This document shows positions 1 through 9,016 of a stretch of DNA of 64,000 bases, in pieces. The stretch covers positions 44,498 through 108,497 of the forward strand of contig JAFGKK010000015.1 in the NCBI GenBank assembly GCA_016928575.1. The letters run 5' to 3'. The stretch is from Anaerolineales bacterium. GTDB taxonomy: Bacteria; Chloroflexota; Anaerolineae; Anaerolineales; RBG-16-64-43. The notes beneath the pieces were generated by a model. The model was not told where the DNA came from. It did no database searches and saw only the letters and a program-made list of their open reading frames with translations. Every line of letters starts with the position of its first letter. Within the stretch, counting starts at the first letter, position 1. Position numbers and translations under genes: made by a program.

Positions 1-1
1 C

Positions 2-1840
2 GCCACGTCGATCGGCGTGTATTTGTACCGGATGGAAGAGGGCGGCGTCCTCGAGGAAGCATGGTTTCTTCCGACCGCCCTCCGCATGACCGCGGTCGCT
101 TTCTCCCCGGACGGGAGAACTCTGGCGTGCGGATCCCATCTCGGCATGGATCGGGCGTCCGGGGAAGCTCCCGACAGCACCGTGGTGCTGCTGCTGGATG
201 TTTCATCCGGGACGCCGCTGGATATCTTCTCTGTCGGCGGGCCGGGCACCGAAATCACGAGCCTTGCCTTCGCTCCGGACGGGACCCGGCTGGCGGCCGG
301 ATACAAAGTCGTCGCCGACGAAGCCGAGTTGATCAGTCTGGGCGTCGCCCTCGTGAATCCGCAAAACGGAAATACCTCCGTTGTGAGCCTCCTATATTCG
401 TTTGAATTCGAAGAACTCCAGCCCCAGCAGGTCATGGGCTTGTCTTTTTCCCCGGACGGCGCGCTATTGGCGGTCGGCATGGAATTCCTCGACTTTTCCA
501 TCAAAAAACAGGGGGCCGTGCTGCTGTTGAACGCCGAGACGGGCGAAATGATCCAAACGCTCGCCGGTCACGCCGAGGGAGTGCGGAGCACGTTGTTCTC
601 CCCGGACGGGACCCTGCTGGCCTCCGCTGACGGGAAGGGTGTGGTCATCCTCTGGGATGCCGTCCGCTGGGAAAAAATCCGCAGCCTGACAACCGGTTCC
701 GCGGAAAAGAAGGGCGTGAACTACTACTGCCTCGGCGGAAACAACACCCGCCTCGCTTTTTCCACCGACGGCAAGACGCTGGCTGCGGGAATGAGCGACG
801 GCCGGATCTATGAATGGAACAGCGCCACCGGAGCGATAATCCGTATGCTTAATGCGCAGAAATCCGGCATCCTCGCGCTCTCCTTTTCCGGCGACGGCCT
901 CGAATTAGCCTCGGTGTCCTTCGACCGCAGCATCGTGCGCTACCGGGTATCCAGCGGCGCGGTCATCCAAGCCTATTCCCTTAAGGAGCATGCCCAGCTC
1001 TCGAGCGTCGCCATCTCCCCCGATGACAAGACCCTGGCGGCGGCGGATGTCTGCGCCGGAGTGGACCTGTGGGATATCGCCGGCCGGAAAATCCTCCTCA
1101 CGGTTTACGCCGGGCCTTCCGCGTACGCCTCCGATGGGAAGACGCTCGCCACCGCCGGAGCCGCGAAGTCCATCATCCTGTGGGAGACGAACGTATGGAG
1201 TCAGAAATCGGTCTTGCACGGGCACACCGACCTCGTGAACTCGATTGCCTTTTCCCCGGACGGCGACGCGCTGGCTTCGGGCGGCGACGATCAAACCCTC
1301 ATTCTCTGGGATGCAACCTCCGGCGCCAAGCTGTGGGTGAAGGCCGGACTCGGCGGGGGTGTATCGAACGTTGCCTTTTCGCCGGACGGAAAGACCCTGG
1401 CCTACACGGCCGGCTCGCCCACGGATGTCTACTTCCGTGATCCGGCCACCGGCGAGCTTCTAGGAACATTGGGAGAGGAGTTTTGGGGGGTCTCACGGGT
1501 TGCGTACTCGCCCGATGGGAAGTACCTAATAGTGGTTTCCTTTTCCTCCATGATCTCCGTCTACAAACTTCCCGGGTACGAGTACCATGGCAGCCCGGAA
1601 GGCGGGACGGATGCCGCTTGCTCGCCGGATGGGACGGTTTGCGCCTCGGGTTCCCCCGGAAATCAATATTATTTTGTCAACCTCTGGGATCCCTCGAGCG
1701 GGAAATACCTTGCAGGACTGACAGGGCATACCTCCCTGGTCATCGGCGTGGACTTTTCCGCGGACGGAAAGACCGTGGCCTCGGCATCCTACGACGGTAC
1801 GATTTTGCTTTGGGATGTGGCGGGAGTCCTCGATCGGTGA
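2..1840 (+). CDS. WD40 repeat beta-propeller protein (5' end outside window)
   Basis: The reading frame is open to the left edge, so the true start lies outside the window; a GTG at 17 is the first internal candidate. About 600 residues are visible. They consist of WD40 blades with recurring FSPDG, LASG and ILWD motifs, for example near residues 25, 150, 195, 250, 400 and 575, enough for one or two seven-bladed propellers. No enzymatic domain is visible in this part. WD40 propellers are protein-interaction scaffolds, and in Chloroflexota they are often fused to kinases or extracytoplasmic domains, so the missing N-terminus decides the role. The gene ends at TGA 1838-1840 and is followed by a strong hairpin at 1970. 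Confidence 0.88.
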   Translation, partial: ATSIGVYLYRMEEGGVLEEAWFLPTALRMTAVAFSPDGRTLACGSHLGMDRASGEAPDSTVVLLLDVSSGTPLDIFSVGGPGTEITSLAFAPDGTRLAAGYKVVADEAELISLGVALVNPQNGNTSVVSLLYSFEFEELQPQQVMGLSFSPDGALLAVGMEFLDFSIKKQGAVLLLNAETGEMIQTLAGHAEGVRSTLFSPDGTLLASADGKGVVILWDAVRWEKIRSLTTGSAEKKGVNYYCLGGNNTRLAFSTDGKTLAAGMSDGRIYEWNSATGAIIRMLNAQKSGILALSFSGDGLELASVSFDRSIVRYRVSSGAVIQAYSLKEHAQLSSVAISPDDKTLAAADVCAGVDLWDIAGRKILLTVYAGPSAYASDGKTLATAGAAKSIILWETNVWSQKSVLHGHTDLVNSIAFSPDGDALASGGDDQTLILWDATSGAKLWVKAGLGGGVSNVAFSPDGKTLAYTAGSPTDVYFRDPATGELLGTLGEEFWGVSRVAYSPDGKYLIVVSFSSMISVYKLPGYEYHGSPEGGTDAACSPDGTVCASGSPGNQYYFVNLWDPSSGKYLAGLTGHTSLVIGVDFSADGKTVASASYDGTILLWDVAGVLDR

Positions 1841-1969
1841 AGAGGTATTGATGGCCAACAAAGGGGAAGGCAAACCCGGGCCGAGCGCAAGGAATGCGCT
1901 TCATCTCGGCCCTTTGAACCATCAGAATGCTGACAGGAGTTATTGGGATACGATCCCAGCGTTGCGCTG

Positions 1970-2023
1970 AAAAAGGCGGTCGGCCCCGCCCCGTTTCGCA
2001 CAGCGAGGCCCGACCGCCTTTTT
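1970..2023. terminator. Bidirectional rho-independent terminator
   Basis: Inverted repeat AAAAAGGCGGTCGG (1970-1983) and CCGACCGCCTTTTT (2010-2023) with a 26-nt loop. It sits between two convergent genes and has an A-tract on one side and a T-tract on the other, so it can stop transcription from both directions. Confidence 0.85.
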
Positions 2024-2042
2024 CCCCTTTTTCAGCAACCGG

Positions 2043-2852
2043 CTAGGGATTTTTCTGGCGCACGATTTCCACCGGCTTGATCTGCGGATGATGGTATCGC
2101 CCTTTGCCGACCGTGTTCCTCCCGCGGATCTGGACCGCCTCCTTCGGGCACAAATGCAGGCAGGCGAAGCAATACATGCAATCGACGCTTTCCATCCACT
2201 CGGGTTTTCCGTTCCGCATTCGGATCCGGTCGGAGGGGCAGACCTTCTCGCACAATCCGCATCCGTTGCAGTGGGAATCGGCGTAAAAGGAACGGACCAT
2301 TTCCGGAAACCGAACCCGGAAGAAAAACTCCGTGATCGGCGGATAGAGGACGTGCCCCAGCAGAAACACCAGCGGATCGTCCTTCACGCGGCGGATCTTC
2401 CTCTGCACCGCCGCATCCATGATTTCATCCAGCTTCTGCTTAAGCTTCCGCTCCATTTCCGCGGCGGCTTCCTTCGAGGGAAGCGCAAACAATGGGATGT
2501 ACGTGCACGGCATCTCCACGGAGAACCAGGCATCCAACGATTTCCCCTGCGGCGCAAGAATCTTTTCGATATCCAGGAACACCTTGTCGGAGCATTCGCG
2601 GGTGGCCACTGCAAACAGGTATTTCGCCGAGCGCAGATCCACGCACTCGAAAAACTTCCTCACCGGAACCGGCGAGGTCAGATTGTGAATCGGAAAAACA
2701 AAACCCACCACCTCCCCGGTTGAGGCGGAAGACGGTTTTTTCAACTCCCGGACGATCGGCACAAGCTCGCCGCTCCCGAATCTCTTCTGCAATTCTTTGG
2801 CGACGTGCAGGGAGTTGCCGGTGCCGGAAAAATAGTATATTTGCGCGTTCAT
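2043..2852 (-). CDS. EFR1-type flavodoxin/ferredoxin fusion protein
   Basis: A 269-residue protein. The N-terminus carries a flavodoxin fold with the FMN phosphate loop YFSGTGNSL at residues 7-15. The C-terminus carries two 4Fe-4S clusters of ferredoxin type, CNGCGLCEKVCP near residue 195 and CMYCFACLHLCP near residue 225. This order is typical of the EFR1 family, cytoplasmic electron-transfer proteins of unknown partner found mainly in anaerobes. An AAGGA ribosome site lies just before the ATG. It is monocistronic and ends at the shared terminator. The family call is firm; the physiological redox partner cannot be told from the context. Confidence 0.88.
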   Translation of the reverse strand: MNAQIYYFSGTGNSLHVAKELQKRFGSGELVPIVRELKKPSSASTGEVVGFVFPIHNLTSPVPVRKFFECVDLRSAKYLFAVATRECSDKVFLDIEKILAPQGKSLDAWFSVEMPCTYIPLFALPSKEAAAEMERKLKQKLDEIMDAAVQRKIRRVKDDPLVFLLGHVLYPPITEFFFRVRFPEMVRSFYADSHCNGCGLCEKVCPSDRIRMRNGKPEWMESVDCMYCFACLHLCPKEAVQIRGRNTVGKGRYHHPQIKPVEIVRQKNP

Positions 2853-2981
2853 CGTTTCCTTTTTCCCTTTATCGCTCGGAACTTGGTCCCGTCAGAATCT
2901 TCCAACCAAAGGAAGAAAACCTGCAGGAAACCGGAAGGGCTGCCGTTACGCGTTCGATTTACCCTGAGCAACAAAATGGGT

Positions 2982-3722
2982 CTATGGATGCCGGGCCGTG
3001 GATCCTTTCCTCCGATCGGTCGTTTTCAGGAGCGTCCGGCCGACGGCAACATACCAAATCACAAGCAGCAATGCATTGGGCGCGACCAAGATCAGCACGG
3101 CGATATCCGAGTCCGTCAACGCCGCTCTCAAGAAATCGGCCAACGACAAGGCGTGCGCCACAATGCCGAGATACGCGGTCGGCTTTCCGAACACCTGGCT
3201 GCCGATCATCACGCAGGAAACGATCAATCCAGCGACGGACACCAGGCCCAGGCCCGTGTTGAAACCGCCCACGGCCCGCTGTCCGGTGGCGGCCAGGAGT
3301 GCCCGCCCCGCCGCAAGCAACGCCGAACGATCCGTCTCAGTCGCCGCCGCCGCGTGTTGGCGGCTGAGGGAGATCACTGCCGCGGGATTGTTCGTGGCAA
3401 AGAAGACCCCGATCCCGATCAATCCGGCGGCCAATGCGATCTTCATCCATTGTGGATCGGTCTTCCGGAGGACGGCGTAGAGAGCGAGAAACAAAAACAG
3501 AAAAGCCGCGTACAACGGAAGCTCCAGTCCCCAAAGGTCCAACCATCCGACCAGCGGTTTTTCCTGCAACAAGCGGAACCAGTCTCCAATTTCATCCGGT
3601 TGAGGAAAGACGGCGAACACCGCCGCCTCGCCCAGCACCAGCCCCGCCGCAACCCAGGCGGCGGCGCCCCCGAGTGTGCAAAGAACCCGGTGATCGATGT
3701 CGGGATTACGGGTTGAATTCAT
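2982..3722 (-). CDS. DUF4386-like multi-pass membrane protein
   Basis: A 246-residue hydrophobic protein with about six predicted membrane helices (roughly residues 15-37, 62-84, 92-110, 153-175, 184-205 and 210-230). The mid-protein stretch with NNPAAVISLSRQHAAA followed by a second hydrophobic block resembles the DUF4386 family, whose function is unknown. An AAGGAAGG ribosome site precedes the ATG. The DUF4386 pseudogene immediately upstream on the same strand suggests a tandem family pair of which one member has decayed. Confidence 0.6.
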   Translation of the reverse strand: MNSTRNPDIDHRVLCTLGGAAAWVAAGLVLGEAAVFAVFPQPDEIGDWFRLLQEKPLVGWLDLWGLELPLYAAFLFLFLALYAVLRKTDPQWMKIALAAGLIGIGVFFATNNPAAVISLSRQHAAAATETDRSALLAAGRALLAATGQRAVGGFNTGLGLVSVAGLIVSCVMIGSQVFGKPTAYLGIVAHALSLADFLRAALTDSDIAVLILVAPNALLLVIWYVAVGRTLLKTTDRRKGSTARHP

Positions 3723-3835
3723 GGTTTACGCCTTCCTTTCCATTTCATTCGCCTCAAGCAGGATGCGGATAAGGGTCGGCGGTCGTCTGTGCGGGAAAAG
3801 ACGCTTCCCTTGGCTCCCCAACCCGTCAAAGACAG

Positions 3836-4414
3836 TCATACCTCTCCGTTCTGCCGGGAAATGTCGTTGGCGAGGGCCGAGACCAGGGTCACGGGTCCCA
3901 ATCCGAAAAAAGGTAGGAATCCGACCGCGGAATTAACCCTCATGACTTCATCTCCCTGCCCGTACAGATCGACAAAAAGCATCGCCAACGCATTCAGCCG
4001 CTCCGGTCCGGTCCGAACGTCTGCAGGTAGGGCGCGCCGCCCAGCACCGGGACGGGGGCGAATTGAAGGACATCGTCTGACAGACGGCGGGAACGGCGGC
4101 GGTGACGAGGGCGACCATCAGCCGGGCCGGACGATGATCCACGGACTGCAACAGCCGGTACAACGCCAGCGCCGGAAACAGGAAAACGACCTGCCCGGCG
4201 ATATTGGCGACGAACCCCAGGCGGACAGCCCTTCGGATGCCAGGATGTTGGCCGCCGTCGCCCCGGCATCTCCGGGGACGACGACTTGCTTATCCACGAA
4301 CATCATCGCAAACCCGCTGCGCACGGCCATCAGGAGGTACCAGAATCCCGCAATCCCCGCCTGCCTCGACCGGGGGATCTCCGTCGATCGGACCGTTCGC
4401 GCATTCACGCTCAT
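3836..4414 (-). pseudogene. Frameshifted DUF4386 family membrane protein
   Basis: From the ATG at 4414 the first frame reads IAGFWYLLMAV, then VVPGDAGATAANILASEGL, the typical DUF4386 N-terminus. The sequence continues in a second frame after about 4222 (FVANIAGQVVFLFPALALYRLLQ), moves to a third frame near 4080 (DDVLQFAPVPVLGGAPYLQTF), and changes again near 4005, where a 5-nt duplication (GACCG) separates GP from RLNALAMLFVDLYGQG. The last frame stops at 3836. At least three frame disruptions in about 580 nt and a short C-terminus compared with the family mean it cannot encode a functional protein. Sequencing error could explain one shift, less likely three. Confidence 0.8.
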
Positions 4415-4481
4415 TGTCGAGCTCCTGCTTTTTTCCGACCAATCCGGTCCTCTGCCGGATCCTCGGGATTATACGAAAGCA

Positions 4482-4513
4482 AAGCCCGGACATCCGCCGA
4501 TCCGTCCGGGCTT
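4482..4513 (-). terminator. Rho-independent terminator after the sigma-factor operon
   Basis: Perfect 10-bp inverted repeat AAGCCCGGAC / GTCCGGGCTT with a 12-nt loop, followed on the minus strand by TTTGCTTTC. It lies 28 nt beyond the stop codon of the gene ending at 4542. Confidence 0.7.
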
Positions 4514-4541
4514 ATCCCGCGGCCCGACTCTGATCGCCCGC

Positions 4542-4925
4542 TTATCCCTTCGAGGAGGCTTCCTCATCCTGCCCTTCGCGGATGTATCGCCGCAATTCCT
4601 GCTTGCGCTTCCGTTCGGTGCGGGCGGTGCTGGTTTCCCCGAAACGGATCCCCTTGAATAGGATCCAACTCAGGACCATCAAGCCCCACGCTTTCCAGTA
4701 ATCGATGGTCGGCAGGCCGAAAATCTCGGGCATCAGCCAGTTCCACAGCAGCATGACGATTAATCCGATCAGCGCCACCAGGGCGATGCCGCCCGCCGCA
4801 AATACAATCCCGAGGCCAACCTTCTGCGGCAGGCTGCGGTCTTCCCACCAGGCCTCGAAGCCCTCCCCGTCGACTTTTTCCTCATCAGGACCCAGCTCTA
4901 CCAGAATTTCCTTTTCGACTCGCAT
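4542..4925 (-). CDS. Small membrane protein paired with ECF sigma factor
   Basis: The start chosen is ATG 4925 because a strong GGAGGA ribosome site lies just upstream; a longer frame to 5048 overlaps the intergenic space and has no such signal. The product has 127 residues: an acidic N-terminus (VELGPDEEKVDGEGFEAWW), helix 1 near 45-70, helix 2 near 80-100 containing the pattern WNWLMPEIFGLPTIDYWKAWGL, and a basic tail. This two-helix pattern recurs in proteins encoded beside sigma factors in many phyla. By position it could regulate the sigma factor as a membrane anti-sigma, but no zinc-binding anti-sigma motif is present, so this is inference. Confidence 0.7.
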   Translation of the reverse strand: MRVEKEILVELGPDEEKVDGEGFEAWWEDRSLPQKVGLGIVFAAGGIALVALIGLIVMLLWNWLMPEIFGLPTIDYWKAWGLMVLSWILFKGIRFGETSTARTERKRKQELRRYIREGQDEEASSKG

Positions 4926-5049
4926 GGCTTTTCCTCCTCCGGCATTCATCCGGTCATTCGCTCTTTTCAACCCGCGGGATCGAGCCGCCCGCGGGCATGT
5001 CCAATCCCGCAATCCGGAAACCCGGCGGGCCGGGGCAGCCCAAAGCAAA

Positions 5050-5604
5050 TCATTCCTCTATCCATTGCCGCAATGCGCGCGACAGGCTGCGGATGGCGTA
5101 TCGCTTGCGGGCCGTAAGCGTGTCGATGCTTTCGCCGGTGGCTTCCGCGATCTCCCGGAAGGTCAGCCCGCCGAAGACTTGGGCTTCCACCACCCTGCGC
5201 TGGGCTGAGGGAAGCGCGTGCAGGGCGTCGTTCAGCGCTTCGACCAGGCTCTCGCGGATGAATTCATCCTGTGGATCCAGCCCCACCCCGGCGATGATCT
5301 CGCACAGCGTATCCTCGGCCACGTCCGTTTCACCGGCCCTCTCGCGGGCCCGGTCGCGCCGCCAGGCGTCAATCATCCGGCGCGTGGTCAGGGAATTGAT
5401 CCAGGCGGGAAGGTTGCGGATCTCCGACACTAGCGGCAGCTTTTCCATGATCTCGGCGTAGACATCGTGGACGAGATCCTCCGCCTCTTCCCAAGTTCGT
5501 CCGGCGGCGCGCAGGCGGGCCAATAGTTTCGGCTTCTCGCGTGTATAGGTTTCCGCGAGCCGTCTGTGAGTCTCGCCGCTACTCCAAACTGTCTTCCGTT
5601 CCAT
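5050..5604 (-). CDS. ECF-family RNA polymerase sigma factor
   Basis: A 184-residue sigma-70 family protein with only regions 2 and 4. Region 2 spans about residues 38-88 (AEDLVHDVYAEIMEKL and ALTTRRMIDAWRRDR-like helices; the sequence reads LTTRRMIDAWRRDR). Region 4 spans about 130-180 with the helix-turn-helix GGLTFREIAEATGESIDTL. Sigma-1.1 and region 3 are absent, which is typical of extracytoplasmic-function sigma factors. It is the first gene of a two-gene unit with the small membrane protein 124 nt downstream. It likely redirects RNA polymerase to an envelope-stress or signalling regulon. The target promoters cannot be seen. Confidence 0.88.
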   Translation of the reverse strand: MERKTVWSSGETHRRLAETYTREKPKLLARLRAAGRTWEEAEDLVHDVYAEIMEKLPLVSEIRNLPAWINSLTTRRMIDAWRRDRARERAGETDVAEDTLCEIIAGVGLDPQDEFIRESLVEALNDALHALPSAQRRVVEAQVFGGLTFREIAEATGESIDTLTARKRYAIRSLSRALRQWIEE

Positions 5605-6033
5605 GGCATTTCACCTATATCGACGTACGGGACCCGGTATTAGTGTATTCCGTTTGGGATGATCCGGAAAAGCGGCGGAAATGCTCCGGCGATTTCCCTG
5701 CCGGACGGCCAAGATGGGAATTTCCCGGACGCATCCCGGTGAAAATTCCTTCCTCGAATTGCAACTTCGGCCGTTCCGCTCCGCACAGACCCATCCTCAG
5801 GTCTTTTGACTTGGGAACACATCTTTCGTTTAGGGAACAATCATTCTTTTGATCCTTTTCCTCGAAGGCACCCCACGATATGGTATGCGCAATCCGATGG
5901 ATAGGGCTCCCGCCGGAGGAGGCCGTCCGGGTATGGCACTTTCCGATTGCGACCGGTTGTCTTGCCCTCCGGCTGGATGTAGGGGTGGACCGATTTGGAG
6001 AGGCAAACATATTGAATACGGATGGAGGTATGA
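5605..6033. other. Divergent intergenic region
   Basis: About 430 bases separate the minus-strand sigma factor and the plus-strand TPR-protease gene, so promoters for both must lie here. I see no convincing -35/-10 pair, no RNA structure of a known class and no conserved short ORF. A GGAGGT ribosome site for the next gene is at 6024-6029. Confidence 0.5.
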
Positions 6034-7425
6034 ATGGAAAAGAAAAATCGAACAAAGTCTCTTCGCAGAATCCTCTTGCTTGGCGCAGCCGGCATGCTGA
6101 CTTTTTGCATCATCCCGCTGGCCGTCCTGTTTCTGGGATGTGAAGATATGGATCCTCAATTGAAAGGCCAACTCGATGCCGCCGACGCAGCCTATTCCGC
6201 CGGCCGGTTCGCCGACGCCGCGGAGTTGTACGGCGAGGCCAACCGTCTCTCTCCGGGAAATCCGCGGATCCTGGAACAGCTGGGCAACATCGCGCTGCTG
6301 AACAATCGCGCCGGAGAAGCGCAGCAATTTTTCCTGGAGGCCTTGCGATCCACCCCTTGGTATACCAACTTCTGGCCCTTGAACGCGAACCTGAAATCCC
6401 GGCTGAGTCTGGCCTACTACCGCGCCGACCGCTTCGCCGACGCCTCGGCGGCTTTTCTCGACACCGCAGGTCCGCTCGCCGTCGGACCGCTGGCGGATGC
6501 GCAAGGGCTCGGCCGACAGGCGGGATTGCTTGCCGGCCTTGCGACATACGATATCGAGGGGCCGGAGGAAAGCCGGATAGGCTTCGTCATCACCGATCCG
6601 TTGCCGGTGGTCGAAGTTGCCATCAACGGTCTCCCGCCGGTAAATTTCATCATCGACACCGGCGGCGCGGAGATCCTCCTTGACGACGATCTTGCCGAAA
6701 AGACCGGCGCGCGGATCGGCGGATCGCTCCAGGGCACGTTCGCCGGCGGGAAAAAATCCGAACTGGGATTGGGGCTGGTGGATTCGGTCGCCATCGGGGA
6801 TTTCCTCATCCGCAACGTCCCGATCCAAGTGTTGGACACGGATCGTTGGGTATCCGTAATAGGAATGGAAATCAAAGGCGTCGTCGGGACGAGGTTCCTG
6901 ATGCATTTTCTCTCCACCATCGACTACGCCGGTGGATGCTTGACGCTTCGGAAAATCACCCCCGGCGCCCTGGAAGATCTCGACCGGCAAATCGGGCGGG
7001 GAACCGTCAAGACCATTCCGTTCTGGCTGGCCGACATGCACGTCATCTTGGCCTGGGGCACCCTCAACGACCTTGAACCAATGCTCTTTTTTGTGGACAC
7101 CGGGCTGGCCGGAAAAGGGTTCACCGGAATGGAAGCCGTGATGAAGCGGGCGGGGATCGCCGTGGATTGGAGCAGGGCCAAGGAAGATATCGGCGGGGCA
7201 ACGGAAAACTTCCGATCCGTGGACGTCCAAATCCGCCGGTTGACCCTCGGATCGGGTCCGAATGAGGTCGTCGCCATTGACGTTCTTGGCACCGTCATGG
7301 AAGGCGGGTTGCAGACCTTGCAGGGCTCGCATGGATTTCAGGTCGGCGGATTGATCTCGCATGCCTTCTTCCGCCCGTATGCACTGACGTTTGATTTCAC
7401 AGGAATGCGCTTGATCCTCCAGTGA
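6034..7425 (+). CDS. TPR protein with duplicated retropepsin-like aspartyl protease domain
   Basis: A 463-residue envelope protein. A membrane anchor or signal sequence lies at residues 12-36 and ends in FLGC, so lipidation at that Cys is possible. TPR repeats follow at about 45-135. Two copies of the clan AA aspartyl protease signature come next: IIDTGGAEILL at about 206 and FVDTGLAGKG at about 353, each with the Asp-Thr-Gly catalytic triplet. Viral retropepsins dimerise; two tandem DTG sites in one chain could form an intramolecular dimer. The ATG at 6034 is favoured by GGAGG 5 nt upstream; an overlapping out-of-frame ATG at 6030 is ignored. It is monocistronic. Substrates are unknown. Confidence 0.8.
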   Translation: MEKKNRTKSLRRILLLGAAGMLTFCIIPLAVLFLGCEDMDPQLKGQLDAADAAYSAGRFADAAELYGEANRLSPGNPRILEQLGNIALLNNRAGEAQQFFLEALRSTPWYTNFWPLNANLKSRLSLAYYRADRFADASAAFLDTAGPLAVGPLADAQGLGRQAGLLAGLATYDIEGPEESRIGFVITDPLPVVEVAINGLPPVNFIIDTGGAEILLDDDLAEKTGARIGGSLQGTFAGGKKSELGLGLVDSVAIGDFLIRNVPIQVLDTDRWVSVIGMEIKGVVGTRFLMHFLSTIDYAGGCLTLRKITPGALEDLDRQIGRGTVKTIPFWLADMHVILAWGTLNDLEPMLFFVDTGLAGKGFTGMEAVMKRAGIAVDWSRAKEDIGGATENFRSVDVQIRRLTLGSGPNEVVAIDVLGTVMEGGLQTLQGSHGFQVGGLISHAFFRPYALTFDFTGMRLILQ

Positions 7426-7451
7426 GCTTCTTTTGAGTCCGCCCATGGGGT

Positions 7452-7518
7452 AAAATCCCGCCCCGACGGAACGGCATTGCCAGTACAATACTTGTGCCGC
7501 CCTCCGGGGCGGGATTTT
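7452..7518 (+). terminator. Hairpin with T-run between protease gene and histidine kinase
   Basis: A 14-bp inverted repeat AAAATCCCGCCCCG (7452-7465) / CGGGGCGGGATTTT (7505-7518) is followed by T and lies 27 nt after the stop. It likely ends the protease transcript. The 39-nt loop contains TACAAT, a -10-like box that may start the kinase transcript from inside the terminator. Confidence 0.6.
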
Positions 7519-7528
7519 TCCAAAAACC

Positions 7529-9016
7529 ATGTCGGCCTCCTTCCTTCAGAAATTCGCCACCCTTCGGTGGAAACTGGCGCTCTCATATGTCGGCGTAACG
7601 CTGATCACCGCGCTGACTCTCGAGATCATCCTGTTTGCGATCTTGGGGTTGTTCGGCGAGCCCATTGGAGATTTTTGGGCGCGGAACGTCGGCTTGTGGA
7701 CCGCCGAACAAATGGCCCGCAGGTCGGCCGGGCCGATGGAGTATGGATCGGCGGAGAACTTGGCAGAGGCGCTGTACGCGCCCACCGGATTGATCCTGAA
7801 ATTCGGTGTCTCCGGGGAAGAAGACACGCGGTTCCTTGACGATGTGCGCGTGGTGGTCGATCCACAAGGCGTCGTGGTCGCCAGCAACCGGCCGGACCGC
7901 TATCCCGCGGGCAAGCAGTTCGCCGATGAGGGATTCCCCGAGGCGGAAATGCTGGTGGAAAAAGCGTTAGCCGATCAGCGCACCGCCGCGGAGCTCATGA
8001 AGACGGCGGACGTCTTTGCGGCCGCCGTCCCGATCATCAGCAGCGGTGGAGAAATCTTCGGCATCCTGTTCTACCGTCAACCGCGCCCGGCGATTGTCCA
8101 TTTGGCCCCCGGCGACCTCTTCCAGCCGCTGGCCGCCACAACACTTGTCCTTCTGCCGTGTATGATCCCGCTGGGGTTGATCTTCGGAATTGTGACGGCA
8201 ACCGGATTCACCCGCCGGCTGAAGCATTTGACCCAAGCCAGCGTCGGCCTGGCCGGTGGTAACCTCGCCCGGCGGGTCGAAGATGCTTCCGGCGACGAAA
8301 TCGGCCTCCTCTCCCGCCAGTTCAACCGCATGGCGGAGGAAATCCAAGCCGGCGCCGGAAGGCAGCGGGAACTGGCCGCCCTGCAGGAACGCCAGCGGCT
8401 GGCCCGCGATCTTCACGACGGGATCAAACAAAACCTCTTTGGCGCGAATTTGGCCGTAGCCGCCGCTCTGAATCTACTGGATTCAAACCCGGAAGCCGCG
8501 CGCACAAAGCTCCTCGAAGCCCGCGACCACAGCCGCCAGGCCGGTGCGGAGATGCAGACCCTGATCGGCGAGCTTCGCCCGGCCCTCTCCGATCCGCGGG
8601 GCTTGGCTGCGGCGCTGCAGGACTACCTGCAGACGTTCGGCAAGCGTGAGGGGATCGAGGTGGTCTGGCGCGCGACTGCTGCGGATTTCGATCCGCCCCC
8701 GCATTGCCAGCAGGCACTGTTCCGCATCGCCCAGGAATTATTGACGAACGTCGCCCGGCACGCCCACGCCAAGCGCGTATTTCTGGAGCTGGTATCCGGA
8801 GCCAAGGAAATCCGGATGCGGATCACGGATGACGGCGCGGGGTTTGATCCCTCGGCTGTTGATCCCGAACGGTCGACCGGTTTGCGGGGAATCCGCGAGA
8901 GGCTGGCGGAGTTGCAGGGGACGCTAGCGATCGATTCCGATCCCGGCGGCGGAACCCGCGTGACCGTCATCCTCCCCGGACCGGCCTCGCAGGCACAAGG
9001 AGCCGCCCATGACTGA
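7529..9016 (+). CDS. NarL-type sensor histidine kinase
   Basis: A 495-residue membrane kinase. TM1 is at about 14-38, an extracytoplasmic sensor region at 40-195, TM2 at 200-228 and a HAMP domain at about 229-280. A HisKA_3 dimerisation domain carries the phospho-acceptor His296 in ARDLHDGIKQNLF. A HATPase domain has the N box ELLTNVARHAHA and the G boxes DDGAGFDP and GLRGIRERL. The HisKA_3 class pairs with NarL/FixJ regulators, and such a regulator gene overlaps its 3' end by 8 bases, so the pair is translationally coupled. The sensory ligand is not evident. Confidence 0.92.
   Translation: MSASFLQKFATLRWKLALSYVGVTLITALTLEIILFAILGLFGEPIGDFWARNVGLWTAEQMARRSAGPMEYGSAENLAEALYAPTGLILKFGVSGEEDTRFLDDVRVVVDPQGVVVASNRPDRYPAGKQFADEGFPEAEMLVEKALADQRTAAELMKTADVFAAAVPIISSGGEIFGILFYRQPRPAIVHLAPGDLFQPLAATTLVLLPCMIPLGLIFGIVTATGFTRRLKHLTQASVGLAGGNLARRVEDASGDEIGLLSRQFNRMAEEIQAGAGRQRELAALQERQRLARDLHDGIKQNLFGANLAVAAALNLLDSNPEAARTKLLEARDHSRQAGAEMQTLIGELRPALSDPRGLAAALQDYLQTFGKREGIEVVWRATAADFDPPPHCQQALFRIAQELLTNVARHAHAKRVFLELVSGAKEIRMRITDDGAGFDPSAVDPERSTGLRGIRERLAELQGTLAIDSDPGGGTRVTVILPGPASQAQGAAHD

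Noticed and set aside
5830..7530. Long minus-strand ORF of 566 codons opposite the TPR-protease gene
   Set aside because: It mirrors the protease gene frame, is rich in Arg/Gly/Asp, has no ribosome site and no domain. High GC content opens such antisense frames.
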